From the NCBI GenBank assembly GCA_945957135.1, contig CAMFLK010000003.1, forward strand, positions 1-51,728: a stretch of DNA of 51,728 nucleotides, given 5' to 3'. Every line of letters starts with the position of its first letter. Within the stretch, counting starts at the first letter, position 1. The position numbers and the translations under genes were made by a program. The notes beneath the pieces were generated by a model. It worked only from the letters and a program-made list of their open reading frames with translations. It searched no databases and had not been told where the DNA came from. Below, in pieces: positions 25,187 through 34,254 of the stretch. The stretch is from an uncultured Rhodospirillales bacterium (GTDB taxonomy: Bacteria > Pseudomonadota > Alphaproteobacteria > Acetobacterales > Acetobacteraceae).

Positions 25187-26121
25187 GGCGCGTCGATCCA
25201 GTCCTCGATCAGCCGGCGCGCGATGCTGTCCGGGCGCGGCAGGGAAAAGCCCAGCTCCTGGTGGCGGCGCAGCTCGTCGCGCGTGAACCAGCGGGCGTCG
25301 ATCAGCTCCTCGGTATCGACGGTGATCTGCTCGCTGGCCGCCTCGGCGTAGAAGCCGAGCATGATCGAGGCGGGGAACGGCCAGGGCTGGCTGGAGTGAT
25401 ACACCACCTCGCCCACCCGCACGCCCGCTTCCTCGAACACCTCGCGCGCCACCGCCTCCTCCAGGCTCTCGCCCGGCTCCACGAAGCCGGCCAGGGTGGA
25501 ATACATGGTGGAGGTGGGAAACCGCTTGTTGTGGCCGAGCAGGGCGCGGTCGCCGTCATGCACCAGCATGATCACCGCGGGGTCGGTGCGCGGGAAATGC
25601 TGGGCGCCGCATTGCGCGCAGGCCATCACGTTGCCGGCGCTGCGCGGGGCGCAGGCGCCGCCGCACACCCCGCAGAAGCGGTGGCGGCCGCGCCAGTGCA
25701 TCAGCCCGCGGGCATGGGCGAGCACGGAGGCGTCGTGCCCCGGCAGCAGCCCGGCCACCTGGCGCAGATCGGTGAACGCGCCCAGCCCCGGCGGCAGCAG
25801 CGGCAGCGGGTCCTCCGACGCGGAGAGATCGACCGCGAACAGCGCCACCGGCCCCTGCATGCCCAGGAACGCCCAGTCGTAGGGCACGCCGTCGCCGCCC
25901 AGGCCCAGGGCGCGGGCCGCCTCGGCGGTGAGATGCACCGCCTCCGGCCGCTCCTGCTCCACGCCGCGCATCAGGTTGCGCGCCCGCCACACCGGCACGA
26001 ACAGGCTGGCGGGATCGGCCAGCATGGCGGCGATGAATCCGGCATCGTCGCGCCGGGCCGAGGCACGGTCGAGCGGGCTGCCGGTATAGGCGTTCTTGCG
26101 GGTGGCCAGGATGAGGTTCAC
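25183..26121 (-). CDS. nudC: NAD(+) diphosphatase NudC
   Basis: A 312-residue Nudix hydrolase that splits NADH to NMNH and AMP and can remove NAD caps from RNA. The zinc ribbon is visible as CGVCGGAC and CAQCG (about 163-186). The Nudix box, starting GFVEPGESLEEAV at about 229, is complete with the REVFEE core. The SQPWPFPASIMLGF motif downstream is the NudC-specific SQPWPFPxS signature. The best start is GTG at 26121; no good ATG is available. It is divergent from the SRP RNA and dnaX. Confidence 0.93.
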   Translation of the reverse strand: MNLILATRKNAYTGSPLDRASARRDDAGFIAAMLADPASLFVPVWRARNLMRGVEQERPEAVHLTAEAARALGLGGDGVPYDWAFLGMQGPVALFAVDLSASEDPLPLLPPGLGAFTDLRQVAGLLPGHDASVLAHARGLMHWRGRHRFCGVCGGACAPRSAGNVMACAQCGAQHFPRTDPAVIMLVHDGDRALLGHNKRFPTSTMYSTLAGFVEPGESLEEAVAREVFEEAGVRVGEVVYHSSQPWPFPASIMLGFYAEAASEQITVDTEELIDARWFTRDELRRHQELGFSLPRPDSIARRLIEDWIDAP

Positions 26122-26196
26122 GGCGCGGCGAACCTGCCATGCGAATCCCACCCCGGCAACCTTGCCAGGGCCGCCCCGATGGACGATATCAGGGGC

Positions 26197-26293
26197 GGGA
26201 GGTCGGCGGCGGACGGGCGCCTCGCGAACCCGGTCAGGTCCGGAAGGAAGCAGCCGCAACGAGTTTCCGCTCGGGTCGTTCGTTCGGCCTCCC
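26197..26293 (+). ncRNA. ffs: Signal recognition particle RNA (small, 4.5S type)
   Basis: The apical domain is unmistakable: GGTCAGGTCCGGAAGGAAGC at 26232-26251 carries the GGTC tetraloop region and the asymmetric loop bound by Ffh, closed by CGCGAAC...GAGTTTC-type pairing. The ends pair as GGGAGG (26197-26202) with CCTCCC (26288-26293), which gives a 97-nt hairpin. The RNA scaffolds Ffh for membrane protein targeting. The position just upstream of dnaX is common in alphaproteobacteria. Exact ends are inferred from the pairing. Confidence 0.95.
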
Positions 26294-26318
26294 ACCCCAT
26301 CCTGATCTGGCGCCCCCC

Positions 26319-28163
26319 ATGTCCGGCTTGTTCGAGGACGACGACAACGCTGCGCTGCCCGAGCCGCCGCCCTCCGGCCCCGGCCTGTTCGGCGACGCGC
26401 CGCCCGAGCCCGCCCCCCAGGCCGCCGCCTACCGCGTGCTCGCCCGCAAATACCGCCCCACCAGCTTCGCCGACCTGATCGGGCAGGAAGCGATGGTGCG
26501 CACCCTGCGCAACGCCTTCGCCATGGGCCGCGTGGCCCATGCCTTCATGCTCACCGGCGTGCGCGGGGTGGGCAAGACCACCAGCGCCCGCATCATCGCC
26601 CGCGCGCTCAACTGCATCGGGCCGGACGGACAGGGCGGCCCCACCGCCGACCCCTGCGGCGTGTGCGCCAACTGCACCGCCATCCTGGCCGATCGCCACC
26701 CGGACGTGGTGGAGATGGACGCCGCCTCCAACACCGGCGTCGATGACGTGCGCGAGATCATCGAGGCGGTCCGCTTCCGCCCGATGCAGGCGCGCACCAA
26801 GGTGTTCGTGCTGGACGAGGTCCACATGCTCTCGCGCAGCGCCTTCAACGCGCTGCTCAAGACGCTGGAGGAGCCGCCGCCCCACGTCACCTTCATCTTC
26901 GCCACCACCGAACTGCGCAAGGTGCCGGTGACCGTGCTGTCGCGCTGCCAGCGCTTCGACCTGCGCCGCATCTCCGCCACCGAGCTCGCCGCCCATTTCG
27001 CCGCCATCGCCGGCAAGGAGGGGGTGGAGATATCGCCCGAGGCGGTGATGCTGATCGCCCGCGCCGCCGACGGCTCGGCCCGCGACGGGCTCTCCCTGCT
27101 CGACCAGGCCATCGCGCAGACCCCCGAAGGCCAGATCACCGCCGAGGCCGTCGCCGACATGCTCGGCCTGTCCGACCGCGCGGCGCTGTTCGACCTGCTG
27201 GAGGCGGTGATGGCCGGCGACACCGCCGCCGCCCTCGCCGTCACCGACCGCGCCCATGAACGCGGCGCCGATCTCGGCCTGATGCTGCAGGACCTGCTCG
27301 ACCTGCTGCACACGCTCACCCGCCTGAAATCCATCCCCGCCCTGCGCCAGTCCGCCGAACTGCCGGAAGCCGAACGGGTGCGCGGCACCGCCCTGGCCGA
27401 GCGCCTGTCCATCCCCGTGCTCGGCCGCGCCTGGCAGATGCTGCTGAAGGGCGTGGGCGAGGTGGAAACCGCGCCCGACCGGAAGGCCGCCGCGGAAATG
27501 GTGCTGATCCGCCTGTGCCACGTCGCCGACCTGCCGCCGCCCGGCGAGCTGGTGCGGCGGCTGACCGAGCCGGGCGCCGCCCCCGCCCCATCCTCCACCC
27601 CCGGCGGCTCCGGTGGCGGATTGCGCGCCGTGGCCAATGGCGGCGTCGTGGCCCAGGCCGCCCCCCTCGCCGTCGCCGCGCCCAGACTGCCCGACAGCTT
27701 CCGCGAGATCGCCGCCCTGGTCTCCGGCCGCGAGGCCATCCTGCACGGCCACCTCGTCCACTCCGTCCACCTCGTGCGCTACGCCCCGCCGGTGATCGAG
27801 CTGCGCCCCCAGCCGGCCGCCCCGCGCGACCTCGCCCCCCGCCTCGCCGCCCTGCTGCTGGACGCCACCGGGGTGCGCTGGACCATCGCGCTCTCCACCG
27901 CCGCCGGCGAACCCACCCTCGCCGAACAGGGCACCGCCGCCGATTCCGCCCGCCGCGGCGCCGCCGCCCTGCACCCGCTGGTGCAGGCGATCATGGACGC
28001 CTTCCCCGGTGCCCGCATCGAGGCGGTGCACGACGCCCGCGCCGATGCCTATGGCCTGGTCAACGACCCGCCCCCCCTCGCCGAATCCAGCCCGGACATG
28101 CCGGATTTCGCGCCCCTCGACGCCGATTTCGTGGACGATCCTTCCGAGCTCTGGGACAATTAG
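26319..28163 (+). CDS. dnaX: DNA polymerase III subunit gamma/tau
   Basis: A 614-residue clamp-loader ATPase. Walker [11 protein letters not shown] begins at about 80; zinc cysteines are at about 99, 113, 116 and 119 (CGVCANC); the DExx box [11 protein letters not shown] and the SRC sensor [11 protein letters not shown] follow. The tau-specific C-terminal half is present and ends in an acidic tail. An acidic N-terminal extension of about 37 residues precedes the conserved [11 protein letters not shown] saw no A-rich slippery site for a programmed frameshift, so gamma, if made, would need another mechanism. One base separates it from ybaB. Confidence 0.96.
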   Translation: MSGLFEDDDNAALPEPPPSGPGLFGDAPPEPAPQAAAYRVLARKYRPTSFADLIGQEAMVRTLRNAFAMGRVAHAFMLTGVRGVGKTTSARIIARALNCIGPDGQGGPTADPCGVCANCTAILADRHPDVVEMDAASNTGVDDVREIIEAVRFRPMQARTKVFVLDEVHMLSRSAFNALLKTLEEPPPHVTFIFATTELRKVPVTVLSRCQRFDLRRISATELAAHFAAIAGKEGVEISPEAVMLIARAADGSARDGLSLLDQAIAQTPEGQITAEAVADMLGLSDRAALFDLLEAVMAGDTAAALAVTDRAHERGADLGLMLQDLLDLLHTLTRLKSIPALRQSAELPEAERVRGTALAERLSIPVLGRAWQMLLKGVGEVETAPDRKAAAEMVLIRLCHVADLPPPGELVRRLTEPGAAPAPSSTPGGSGGGLRAVANGGVVAQAAPLAVAAPRLPDSFREIAALVSGREAILHGHLVHSVHLVRYAPPVIELRPQPAAPRDLAPRLAALLLDATGVRWTIALSTAAGEPTLAEQGTAADSARRGAAALHPLVQAIMDAFPGARIEAVHDARADAYGLVNDPPPLAESSPDMPDFAPLDADFVDDPSELWDN

Positions 28164-28164
28164 C

Positions 28165-28488
28165 ATGAAGAACCTCGCCGGGCTGATGAAACAGGCCTCG
28201 CAGATGCAGCAGAAAATGGCCGAGTTGCAGACCGCGCTCGACGCGCTGGAAGTCACCGGCGAGGCCGGGGCCGGCATGGTCGCCGTGGTGCTCACCGGCA
28301 AGGGCGCGATGAAATCCCTGCGCCTCGACCCCAAGCTGCTCGACCCCGAAGAGGCGGAAACCCTCCAGGACCTCATCCTCGCCGCCCATGCCGACGCCAA
28401 GCGCAAATCCGAGGCCGCGGCGGCGGCGGAGATGCAGAAACTCACCGGCGGCCTCGAACTGCCCGCCGGCATGAAACTGCCCTTCTGA
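28165..28488 (+). CDS. ybaB: YbaB/EbfC nucleoid-associated protein
   Basis: A 107-residue protein that binds DNA as a dimer and is encoded between dnaX and recR in most bacteria. [20 protein letters not shown] is the typical first helix, and the strands [21 protein letters not shown] (about 38-57) and the C-terminal [11 protein letters not shown] match the family. Role: nucleoid organisation or regulation, not well defined. Confidence 0.94.
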   Translation: MKNLAGLMKQASQMQQKMAELQTALDALEVTGEAGAGMVAVVLTGKGAMKSLRLDPKLLDPEEAETLQDLILAAHADAKRKSEAAAAAEMQKLTGGLELPAGMKLPF

Positions 28489-28492
28489 CCGC

Positions 28493-29086
28493 ATGGGCGG
28501 ACCCGAAGTCGAACGGCTGATCGGCCTGCTCGCGCGCCTGCCCGGCCTCGGCCCGCGCAGCGCCCGGCGCGCCACGCTGCGCCTGCTGCAGGACCCCGCC
28601 GCGCGCATGCTGCCGCTGGCCAACGCCCTGCTCTCGGCCGCCCAATCGGTGCGGCCCTGCACCCAATGCGGCAATATCGACAGCACCGACCCCTGCGCCA
28701 TCTGCGCCGACCCCAGCCGCGACACCGGGCTGATCTGCGTGGTGGAAAACGTCGGCGACGTCTGGGCGCTGGAACGCGCCCATGTCCACGCCGGCCGCTA
28801 CCACGTGCTGGGCGGCACCCTCTCGCCCATCGCCGGCATCGGCCCCGACGACCTCAACGTCGGCCCCCTCCTGTCCCGCATCGCCGCCGGCGGCGTCGGC
28901 GAAATCATCCTCGCCCTGCCCGCCACCGTGGACGGCGCCACCACCGCCCACTGGCTGACCGACAAACTCCGCCCCCTCGGCGTGACCCTGACCCGCATCG
29001 GCCAAGGCATGCCCATCGGCGGCGCCCTGGACGTGCTGGACGACGGCACCCTGGCGGCGGCACTCGGCGCGCGGCGGGCGGTTTAG
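28493..29086 (+). CDS. recR: Recombination mediator RecR
   Basis: A 197-residue protein that, with RecF and RecO, loads RecA at single-strand gaps. The helix-hairpin-helix GLLARLPGLGPRSARRA is near residue 10-27, the zinc finger CTQCGNIDSTDPCAIC near 57-72, and the Toprim domain (ICVVENVGDVWALE, then GGTLSPIAGIGPDDLN) follows. It is four bases downstream of ybaB, and the hairpin repeat at 29101 may terminate the transcript. Confidence 0.96.
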   Translation: MGGPEVERLIGLLARLPGLGPRSARRATLRLLQDPAARMLPLANALLSAAQSVRPCTQCGNIDSTDPCAICADPSRDTGLICVVENVGDVWALERAHVHAGRYHVLGGTLSPIAGIGPDDLNVGPLLSRIAAGGVGEIILALPATVDGATTAHWLTDKLRPLGVTLTRIGQGMPIGGALDVLDDGTLAAALGARRAV

Positions 29087-29088
29087 GG

Positions 29089-29133
29089 GAGGGAGGAAGG
29101 GCTTCTTTTTTGAAAAAAAGAAGCAAAAAACTT
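29089..29133 (+). repeat. Hairpin repeat, copy 1 (after recR)
   Basis: The core at 29101-29124 is a self-complementary 24-mer, GCTTCTTTTT..AAAAAGAAGC, preceded by GGGAGGAAGG and followed by the AAAAAACTT tail. Related copies occur at about 29881-29945 (inverted) and 51380-51426. The stem followed by homopolymer tracts could also act as a terminator for dnaX-ybaB-recR. Confidence 0.75.
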
Positions 29134-29244
29134 CTACCCGCTTTCGCGGCTCCGGGTCGGGCATCGCCGCCATCGCGTCCCCCATCACCCGTACATGCGG
29201 CATCGCCTCGGGAATCACCCAAGGTTTTGAGAAATCCGGGGTTT

Positions 29245-29733
29245 TCAGGCGCAGGCCCAGCCAGGGTCTTCCCACCAGCGCGGCCGGACGATCCGGCGCG
29301 GGTGGGGTTGCGGGCGTTCCCAGGTGAGGATTTGCAGGGGGCGTGAGGGGGCGATCTCGGGGAGCGGCATCTTGCGCTCCTCCGGGTGCTCCACCTCGGG
29401 CATGACGGGCGCCTGGCCGTCGCAGACCTGATCGATCAGCTCGGCCAGCCAGTTCTTGCGGCGGGGCCGGCGCGGGGAATTGCGCTTCGCGCGACGGACG
29501 GGCGCCACGCGGGGCGGCGGCAGTGTGCCGGTCTTCCAGCGGTGGAAGAGGATGTCGAGCCTGGTGACGAGCCAGAGCATGTAGGCCCGCAGCAGGGCCT
29601 GGACGAGCCTCTGTAGCACCCCTTCGCCATCTGCGGAGGGAGTGTGGGGTGGGTGTATGAGGTTCAGGGACTGGGCGAGGTTTTCGCAGAGTTGTGTCCT
29701 GAACGAAGGGGGTTGCGTTATATCCATGCGCAT
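29245..29733 (-). CDS. Hypothetical basic protein
   Basis: A 162-residue protein if it starts at ATG 29733 (ATG 29727 is equally possible). The N-terminal part is neutral; a helical segment near 50-75 reads LVQALLRAYMLWLVTRLDIL; a strongly basic patch follows (RRAKRNSPRRPRRKNW, about 92-107), then a proline-rich C-terminus. I do not recognise a function. The helix-then-basic-patch layout might suit a membrane- or nucleic-acid-associated small protein. The upstream region is unusually AT-rich for this window and contains a spaced direct repeat, which supports a real, regulated gene. The frame extends further upstream, but that part reads through the AT-rich region. Confidence 0.58.
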   Translation of the reverse strand: MRMDITQPPSFRTQLCENLAQSLNLIHPPHTPSADGEGVLQRLVQALLRAYMLWLVTRLDILFHRWKTGTLPPPRVAPVRRAKRNSPRRPRRKNWLAELIDQVCDGQAPVMPEVEHPEERKMPLPEIAPSRPLQILTWERPQPHPRRIVRPRWWEDPGWACA

Positions 29734-29773
29734 TACATAACTACCCAACCTTCGCGGATAAATTGCTAAAATC

Positions 29774-29802
29774 GCATAGCTAGTTAGATTTTCTGCATAG
29801 CT
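29774..29802. repeat. Phased direct repeat GCATAGCT upstream of a hypothetical gene
   Basis: GCATAGCT occurs at 29774-29781 and 29795-29802. The copies start 21 bases apart, two turns of the helix, so both face the same side of the DNA. They lie 40-70 bases upstream of the minus-strand gene starting at 29733, in a distinctly AT-rich stretch. They may be half-sites for a regulator. Confidence 0.4.
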
Positions 29803-29880
29803 CCCGACACCCCGCGGCGCATCCCCGCTGCCGCGGCAAGCGGTCGCTCGCACGATGGAGCCGACGCACGGCTCCCATAA

Positions 29881-29949
29881 ATCAAAAGTTCTTTGCTTCT
29901 TTCTTTCAAGAAAGAAGCGCTTCCTTGCTTCCTTCCTTCCTTCCTTCGC
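29881..29949 (-). repeat. Hairpin repeat, copy 2, with TTCC microsatellite
   Basis: The core at 29895-29918 pairs GCTTCTTTCTT with AAGAAAGAAGC around a 2-base loop. Read on the minus strand it shows the same order as the other copies: GGAAG-rich lead, palindrome, then a CAAAGAACTTT-type tail. A run of TTCC units at about 29931-29946 extends the lead. The stop codon of the lacI-type gene (29906-29908) lies inside the stem. Confidence 0.72.
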
Positions 29950-31003
29950 CTGATCGCCCGATCACGTCGCCATCGTGCCCCCCCCGGGTTGATCCGCGGA
30001 TCACCAGTCGGGGCAGCAGCAGGCGGCGTTCGCGGGCGGGGGATGAGTCTTCGATGCGTTCGACGATCATGCGCACGGCCATGCGGGTCTGTTCGGCGAT
30101 CGGTTGGGCCAGCGTGGTCAGGGCGTAGGCGGGCCAGCTCGCCTGGGCCACGTCGTCGAATCCGGTCACGGCGACGTCGCCGGGCACCGCCAGGCCGAGA
30201 TCGTGGCGGCAGGCGTCGATCACGCCGAGGGCCATGGCGTCGTTGGCGCAGACGATGGTGTCGGGGCGGCGGCGGGGGGCGAGCAGGCCGGGTGCCGCCT
30301 GCCTTCCGCTGGCGTGGCTGTAGTCCGCGTGCACGGCCGGTCGCAGGGACATGTCGCAGGACGCGAAGGCGGCCCGGGCCGCGGCCAGCCGGTCCTCGCT
30401 GACCGGCGCGCCGCGTGGCCCGGCCAGGAAGGCGGCGTCGCGCGTGCCGCCCTGGCGCAGGTGGGCGGCGAGCAATCGCATGCCGCTGGCGCTGTCGCAG
30501 CCCACCGAATCGGCCTGGCCGGCGGGTGAGTGGCGGTTGTACAGCACCACCGGCAGGCCGCGCCGGGCGCAGAGTTCCAGCGTGTCCTCCGCCAGCGTGG
30601 TCGCCGCGATCACCCCGTCCACGTCGAAGCTGAGCAGGTCGCGCAGCCCGTCCTCGTCCACCCGGTCCACCGCCAGGGTGAACACCAGCATGCGGCTGCC
30701 GGCTTGCTGGATTTCGTGGCCGAGGTGGAAAAGGATGTCCGGCGTGTTGCGTGTGGTGGTTTCCGTCACCAGCACGCCGATCAGGCGCGAGCGCTGGGTG
30801 ATCAGGGCGCGGGCGATGTTGCTGGGCGCGTAGCCGAGTTCGCGTGCCGCGCGCTGCACCCGCGCGCGCAGCGCGCTGGAGATCGAGGCGCCGTCGCGGA
30901 ACGCCCGCGAAACGGCGGATTGCGACACGCCGGCCAGGCGCGCGACGTCGTAGGACGTCACGCGCCCGCCGCCTTCCGTCCCGTCGCCGATGGAATCCGC
31001 CAT
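29906..31003 (-). CDS. LacI-family transcriptional regulator
   Basis: A 365-residue repressor-type protein. The LacI helix-turn-helix and hinge are at about 16-65: TSYDVARLAGVSQSAVSRAF, then YAPSNIARALITQRS. A periplasmic-binding-protein-like effector domain follows, with RPDTIVCANDAMALGVIDAC and VAVTGFDDVAQASWPAYALT near the end. The start MADSIGD at 31003 leaves a normal short N-terminus; the frame could extend to 31147. The last residues (GRKEGSKEALLS) are encoded by the hairpin repeat. Divergent position 206 bp from the ABC transporter operon suggests it controls that operon in response to the imported compound. Confidence 0.9.
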   Translation of the reverse strand: MADSIGDGTEGGGRVTSYDVARLAGVSQSAVSRAFRDGASISSALRARVQRAARELGYAPSNIARALITQRSRLIGVLVTETTTRNTPDILFHLGHEIQQAGSRMLVFTLAVDRVDEDGLRDLLSFDVDGVIAATTLAEDTLELCARRGLPVVLYNRHSPAGQADSVGCDSASGMRLLAAHLRQGGTRDAAFLAGPRGAPVSEDRLAAARAAFASCDMSLRPAVHADYSHASGRQAAPGLLAPRRRPDTIVCANDAMALGVIDACRHDLGLAVPGDVAVTGFDDVAQASWPAYALTTLAQPIAEQTRMAVRMIVERIEDSSPARERRLLLPRLVIRGSTRGGHDGDVIGRSGEGRKEGSKEALLS

Positions 31004-31109
31004 CCCGGCCTCGACTGCGCATTCAACCCTGAATGCCAGATTGGCGCCCCTGCCCGCCCGCCTGTCAATGCCGCCGGCGATTATTTGCAGCGGAGTCCGC
31101 GAATCTCCA

Positions 31110-31139
31110 TTGACGCTGGCCCGGTTCATGCGTTTGGAT
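31110..31139 (+). promoter_or_regulatory. Weak promoter-like signal before the ABC operon
   Basis: In the 206-bp divergent region, TTGACG at 31110-31115 is a good -35 match, with a poor -10 (TTGGAT, 31134-31139) 18 bases further on. I see no clear LacI-type palindrome with a central CG. The region may hold the operator, but I cannot place it. Confidence 0.3.
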
Positions 31140-31209
31140 GCTTGCATTCGCAGTCAACGACGCCGGCAAACTGGCGCGCACGCGCCGCACGAAACGCATC
31201 GGGGGATTC

Positions 31210-32514
31210 ATGACGCATCTGTCGCGCCGCACCGCCCTGGCCGGCGCCGCGGCACTCGCCGCCACCGGCTTCGCTGCCCGCCCCGCGCGCGCCGCCATCA
31301 CGCCGGGCAAGCCCTTCGCCGGGCAGACCGTCAACGTCATGGTGGTGCGCGCCAGCCAGTACGCCGCCCAGGCCAAGCGCCTGCCGGAGTTCGAGGCGGC
31401 GACGGGCATCAAGGTCAATTTCATCGACGTGCCGTTCGGCTCGCTGCGCGAGAAGGTGACGGCCGAGATGGTCGCGGGATCGTCGGATTTCGACCTCGCC
31501 ACCGTGATGGACGTGTGGATTCCCCCGCTGGTGGACAACTACTTCGCGCCGATCGGGGCGGACATGAAGGCCCGCGGCGTCGATCTCGCGCGCTATCCGC
31601 ACGCCTTCCTCTACACCTCGCAGTACAAGAACGATCTCTACGGCCTGCCCACGCGCTGCCACATCCAGCTGCTGTTCTACCGCAAGGACGTTCTCGGCGA
31701 GCTCGGCCTCGCCGTGCCCAAGACCTGGGAGGATGTGGTCCAGTCCGGCCTGAAGATCCAGGAAAAGACCAAGCTTTCGGCCATCGCCATCCCCTATGGC
31801 CGCCTCGCCGGGCAGAATTTGATGGTGTGGTACAACTTCCTGTGGGGGGCCGGCAGCGACATCTTCGACGAGAAGATGCAGCCGATGTTCAACAACGCCG
31901 CGGGGATGCGGGCGACGCAGGACTACGTGGACATCCTGCTGAAATACAAGCTGTGCCCGCCCGGCTCCGCCTCGTTCAACGAGGGCGACGCCACGGGCAC
32001 CATGGTGCGCGGCGATTCCGCGATGAACCCGTGCTGGTGGCACATCTACAACCGTTTCGCGATGAAGGATTCGGGCGTGCCGCTCGACAAGGTGGGCTTC
32101 ACCCCGCTGCCCACCTATGCCGGCCACAAGCCGACCACCTACACCAACACCTGGATCTACGGCGTCAACAAGAACACCAAGGTGCGCGGTGCCGCCATCG
32201 AGTTTCTCGACTGGGTGAGCAACCCGGCGATCGAGCGCTCCATCCTGCTCGACCCCGCGGAGAACGACGTGGTGGCCACCCAGTGGTCCAATTTGCGCGA
32301 CCCGCAGGTGAATGCCCGCTTCCACGACATGCACGCCAACGCCGCGGAGGCGCTGGAGAACACCAAGCAATCCATCCCCAACATTCCGCAGTTCCTGCCG
32401 GCGGTGGACGTGATGGAGGTGGCGATGAACAACATCGCCACCGGCCAGGCCAGCGTGGCGGACGCGATGAACGGGGCGGCCGCCCAGGTGGCGCGCATCA
32501 TGCGGCGCGGCTGA
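31210..32514 (+). CDS. ABC transporter substrate-binding protein (sugar type)
   Basis: A 434-residue extracytoplasmic solute-binding protein of the carbohydrate (family 1, MalE/UgpB-like) group. The N-terminus LSRRTALAGAAALAATG has a twin arginine and may use the Tat route, with cleavage after PARA at about residue 28. Typical family segments are FEAATGIKVNF near 63, DLYGLPTRCHIQLLFYRKDV near 139, and KVRGAAIEFLDWVSNPA near 328. The substrate is not known. It opens an operon with two permeases and three further proteins, divergent from the LacI regulator. Confidence 0.92.
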   Translation: MTHLSRRTALAGAAALAATGFAARPARAAITPGKPFAGQTVNVMVVRASQYAAQAKRLPEFEAATGIKVNFIDVPFGSLREKVTAEMVAGSSDFDLATVMDVWIPPLVDNYFAPIGADMKARGVDLARYPHAFLYTSQYKNDLYGLPTRCHIQLLFYRKDVLGELGLAVPKTWEDVVQSGLKIQEKTKLSAIAIPYGRLAGQNLMVWYNFLWGAGSDIFDEKMQPMFNNAAGMRATQDYVDILLKYKLCPPGSASFNEGDATGTMVRGDSAMNPCWWHIYNRFAMKDSGVPLDKVGFTPLPTYAGHKPTTYTNTWIYGVNKNTKVRGAAIEFLDWVSNPAIERSILLDPAENDVVATQWSNLRDPQVNARFHDMHANAAEALENTKQSIPNIPQFLPAVDVMEVAMNNIATGQASVADAMNGAAAQVARIMRRG

Positions 32515-32527
32515 CGGGCCGCCGGCC

Positions 32528-33403
32528 ATGGGCCGCAAGGGCGGCACGTTCCTGCTGCTGGCGCCGGCGGTTTTCGCCATCGGCGCCACCACGCTGTATC
32601 CGCTCGTCTTCTCCTTCTGGACCAGCTTCCACGACTGGCGGCTGATGAAGGGCCTGCGCCCCGGCGCCTTCGTGGGGCTCGAGAACTACATCACCGCCTT
32701 CACCGACGACCCGGAATTCTGGACGGTGATGGGCGTCACCGTGCGCTTCGTGGTGTTGGACGTGGCGCTGACCATCCTCGCCGCCCTCGGCCTCGCCGTG
32801 CTGCTGGTGCGCCGCGGCTTCGCCCGCTCGCTGCTGCGCACGCTGCTGATCCTGCCCTTCGCGGTCAGCCCGGCGCTGATCGGCATTTCCTGGCGCTTCA
32901 TGTTCAACCCGGAATACGGCGCCTTCAACCGCGGCATCGGCGCGGTGCTGCCGTTCATGGACAAGATGGACTGGTTCGCCAGCACGGGGCTCGCCACCTT
33001 CGCGCTGATCTCCGCCGATCTGTGGCACTGGTCGCCCTATTTCGCCTTCATGCTGATGGGCGGCCTGGCCGCCGTGCCGCCGGAGACGCAGGAGGCGGCG
33101 CGGATCGACGGCGCCTCGAACTGGGGCGTGTTCCGCCACGTCACCCTGCCGCAGATCGCCCCGGTGCTGCTGGTGGCGGTGATCCTGAAGACCGTGTTCG
33201 CGCTGAAGGTGTTCGACATCATCGTGACCATGACCGGCGGGGGCCCGGGGATGCAGACCACCACGCTGGCCTATTTCGCCTACAATATCGGCTTCCGCGA
33301 CTACGACATGGGCTATGCCGCCGCCGTCTCCTACGTGCTGACGGCGATCCTGTTCGCGCTGTCCTTCGTCTATGTCCGCCACATCATGCCGGTGCGGCGA
33401 TGA
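32528..33403 (+). CDS. ABC transporter permease (MalF/UgpA type)
   Basis: A 291-residue inner-membrane permease with six predicted helices. The ATPase-docking EAA loop is visible as EAARIDGASNWGVFRHVTLP (about 191-210). The N-terminal KGGTFLLLAPAVFAIG and FWTSFHDWRL regions are standard for the first carbohydrate permease. It follows the binding protein by 13 bp and overlaps the second permease by 4 bp. Confidence 0.93.
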   Translation: MGRKGGTFLLLAPAVFAIGATTLYPLVFSFWTSFHDWRLMKGLRPGAFVGLENYITAFTDDPEFWTVMGVTVRFVVLDVALTILAALGLAVLLVRRGFARSLLRTLLILPFAVSPALIGISWRFMFNPEYGAFNRGIGAVLPFMDKMDWFASTGLATFALISADLWHWSPYFAFMLMGGLAAVPPETQEAARIDGASNWGVFRHVTLPQIAPVLLVAVILKTVFALKVFDIIVTMTGGGPGMQTTTLAYFAYNIGFRDYDMGYAAAVSYVLTAILFALSFVYVRHIMPVRR

Positions 33404-34215
33404 GCCGCCGCACCGCCCAGCTGCTGGAATCGGCGCTGCTGGTCGTGGTGGCGCTGTTCATCCTGTTCCCCATCGTGTGGATGGTGCTGACCGCCTTCAA
33501 GCCGCAGCAGCTCATCTACCACATCAACCTCATCTTCACGCCGACGCTGGACAATTTCCGCGAGGTGTTCAGCCCGCGCTGGCAGGTGGGCGCCAAGGTG
33601 CTCAACAGCACGATCATCGCGGTGTCCACCGTGGTGGTCACCATCCCGCTCGCCGTCGCCGCCGCCTATGCCTTCTCGCGCCGCCACTTCCCGTTCAAGC
33701 GGGCGATGTTCCAGTGGATCCTGCTCACCCAGTTCATTCCGGGTGTCGCGATCATCCTGCCCTTCTACCTGATGTTCCGCAGCCTGGGCCTGCTGGATAC
33801 CTACGCGGCGCTGGTGATCGTCGATATGGCCGTGGTGCTGCCCTACGCGGTGTGGACCATCAAGGGCTTCATCGACGCCATCCCGGAGGAGACGGAGGAG
33901 GCGGCGCTGATCGACGGCGCCAGCCTGCCCGGCCTGCTGCGCTACGTGATCGTGCCGATGGCGCGGCCCGGCATCATCACCGCCGCGGTGTTCTGCTTCA
34001 TCCTCACCTGGAACGAGTTCCTGTTCGCGCTGATCCTGACGCGCAACCAGGTGGTGCCGCTATCCGTGGGGATCATGAGCTTCCGGCTGGAGCGCGGCGA
34101 TCTGTGGGAGCTGATCGCGGCCACCGGCATCCTCATCGCCATTCCGATGTTCTTCCTCGCGATGGTCATCCAGCGCCATTTCACCAAGGGGATGAATGTC
34201 GGTGCCATCCGCTGA
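33400..34215 (+). CDS. ABC transporter permease (MalG/UgpE type)
   Basis: A 271-residue inner-membrane permease. Its EAA loop reads EEAALIDGASLPGLLRYVIVP (about 166-186), and the WNEFLFALILT segment near 205 is characteristic of the MalG-type partner. It pairs with the preceding permease. No ATP-binding subunit follows; the operon goes on with a cupin protein after 39 bp, so the ATPase must be encoded elsewhere, probably a shared MsmX/UgpC-type protein. Confidence 0.93.
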   Translation: MSRRTAQLLESALLVVVALFILFPIVWMVLTAFKPQQLIYHINLIFTPTLDNFREVFSPRWQVGAKVLNSTIIAVSTVVVTIPLAVAAAYAFSRRHFPFKRAMFQWILLTQFIPGVAIILPFYLMFRSLGLLDTYAALVIVDMAVVLPYAVWTIKGFIDAIPEETEEAALIDGASLPGLLRYVIVPMARPGIITAAVFCFILTWNEFLFALILTRNQVVPLSVGIMSFRLERGDLWELIAATGILIAIPMFFLAMVIQRHFTKGMNVGAIR

Positions 34216-34254
34216 GTCCGCCCCTGACTGTGCTTGACACGAAAGGCTTTCGCC

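Noticed and set aside
26319-28163. Programmed frameshift in dnaX
   Set aside because: No A-rich slippery sequence was found in the region where E. coli has one.
29921-29949. TTCC run as a phase-variation tract in the lacI-type gene
   Set aside because: The run is partly coding and could slip, but it affects only the last residues, and the units are interrupted.
31138-31209. Longer start of the substrate-binding protein
   Set aside because: It would place 24 residues ahead of the twin-arginine signal peptide; ATG 31210 gives a normal export signal.
30960-31210. LacI-type operator in the divergent region
   Set aside because: I could not find a convincing palindrome with a central CG; only a weak -35 was seen.
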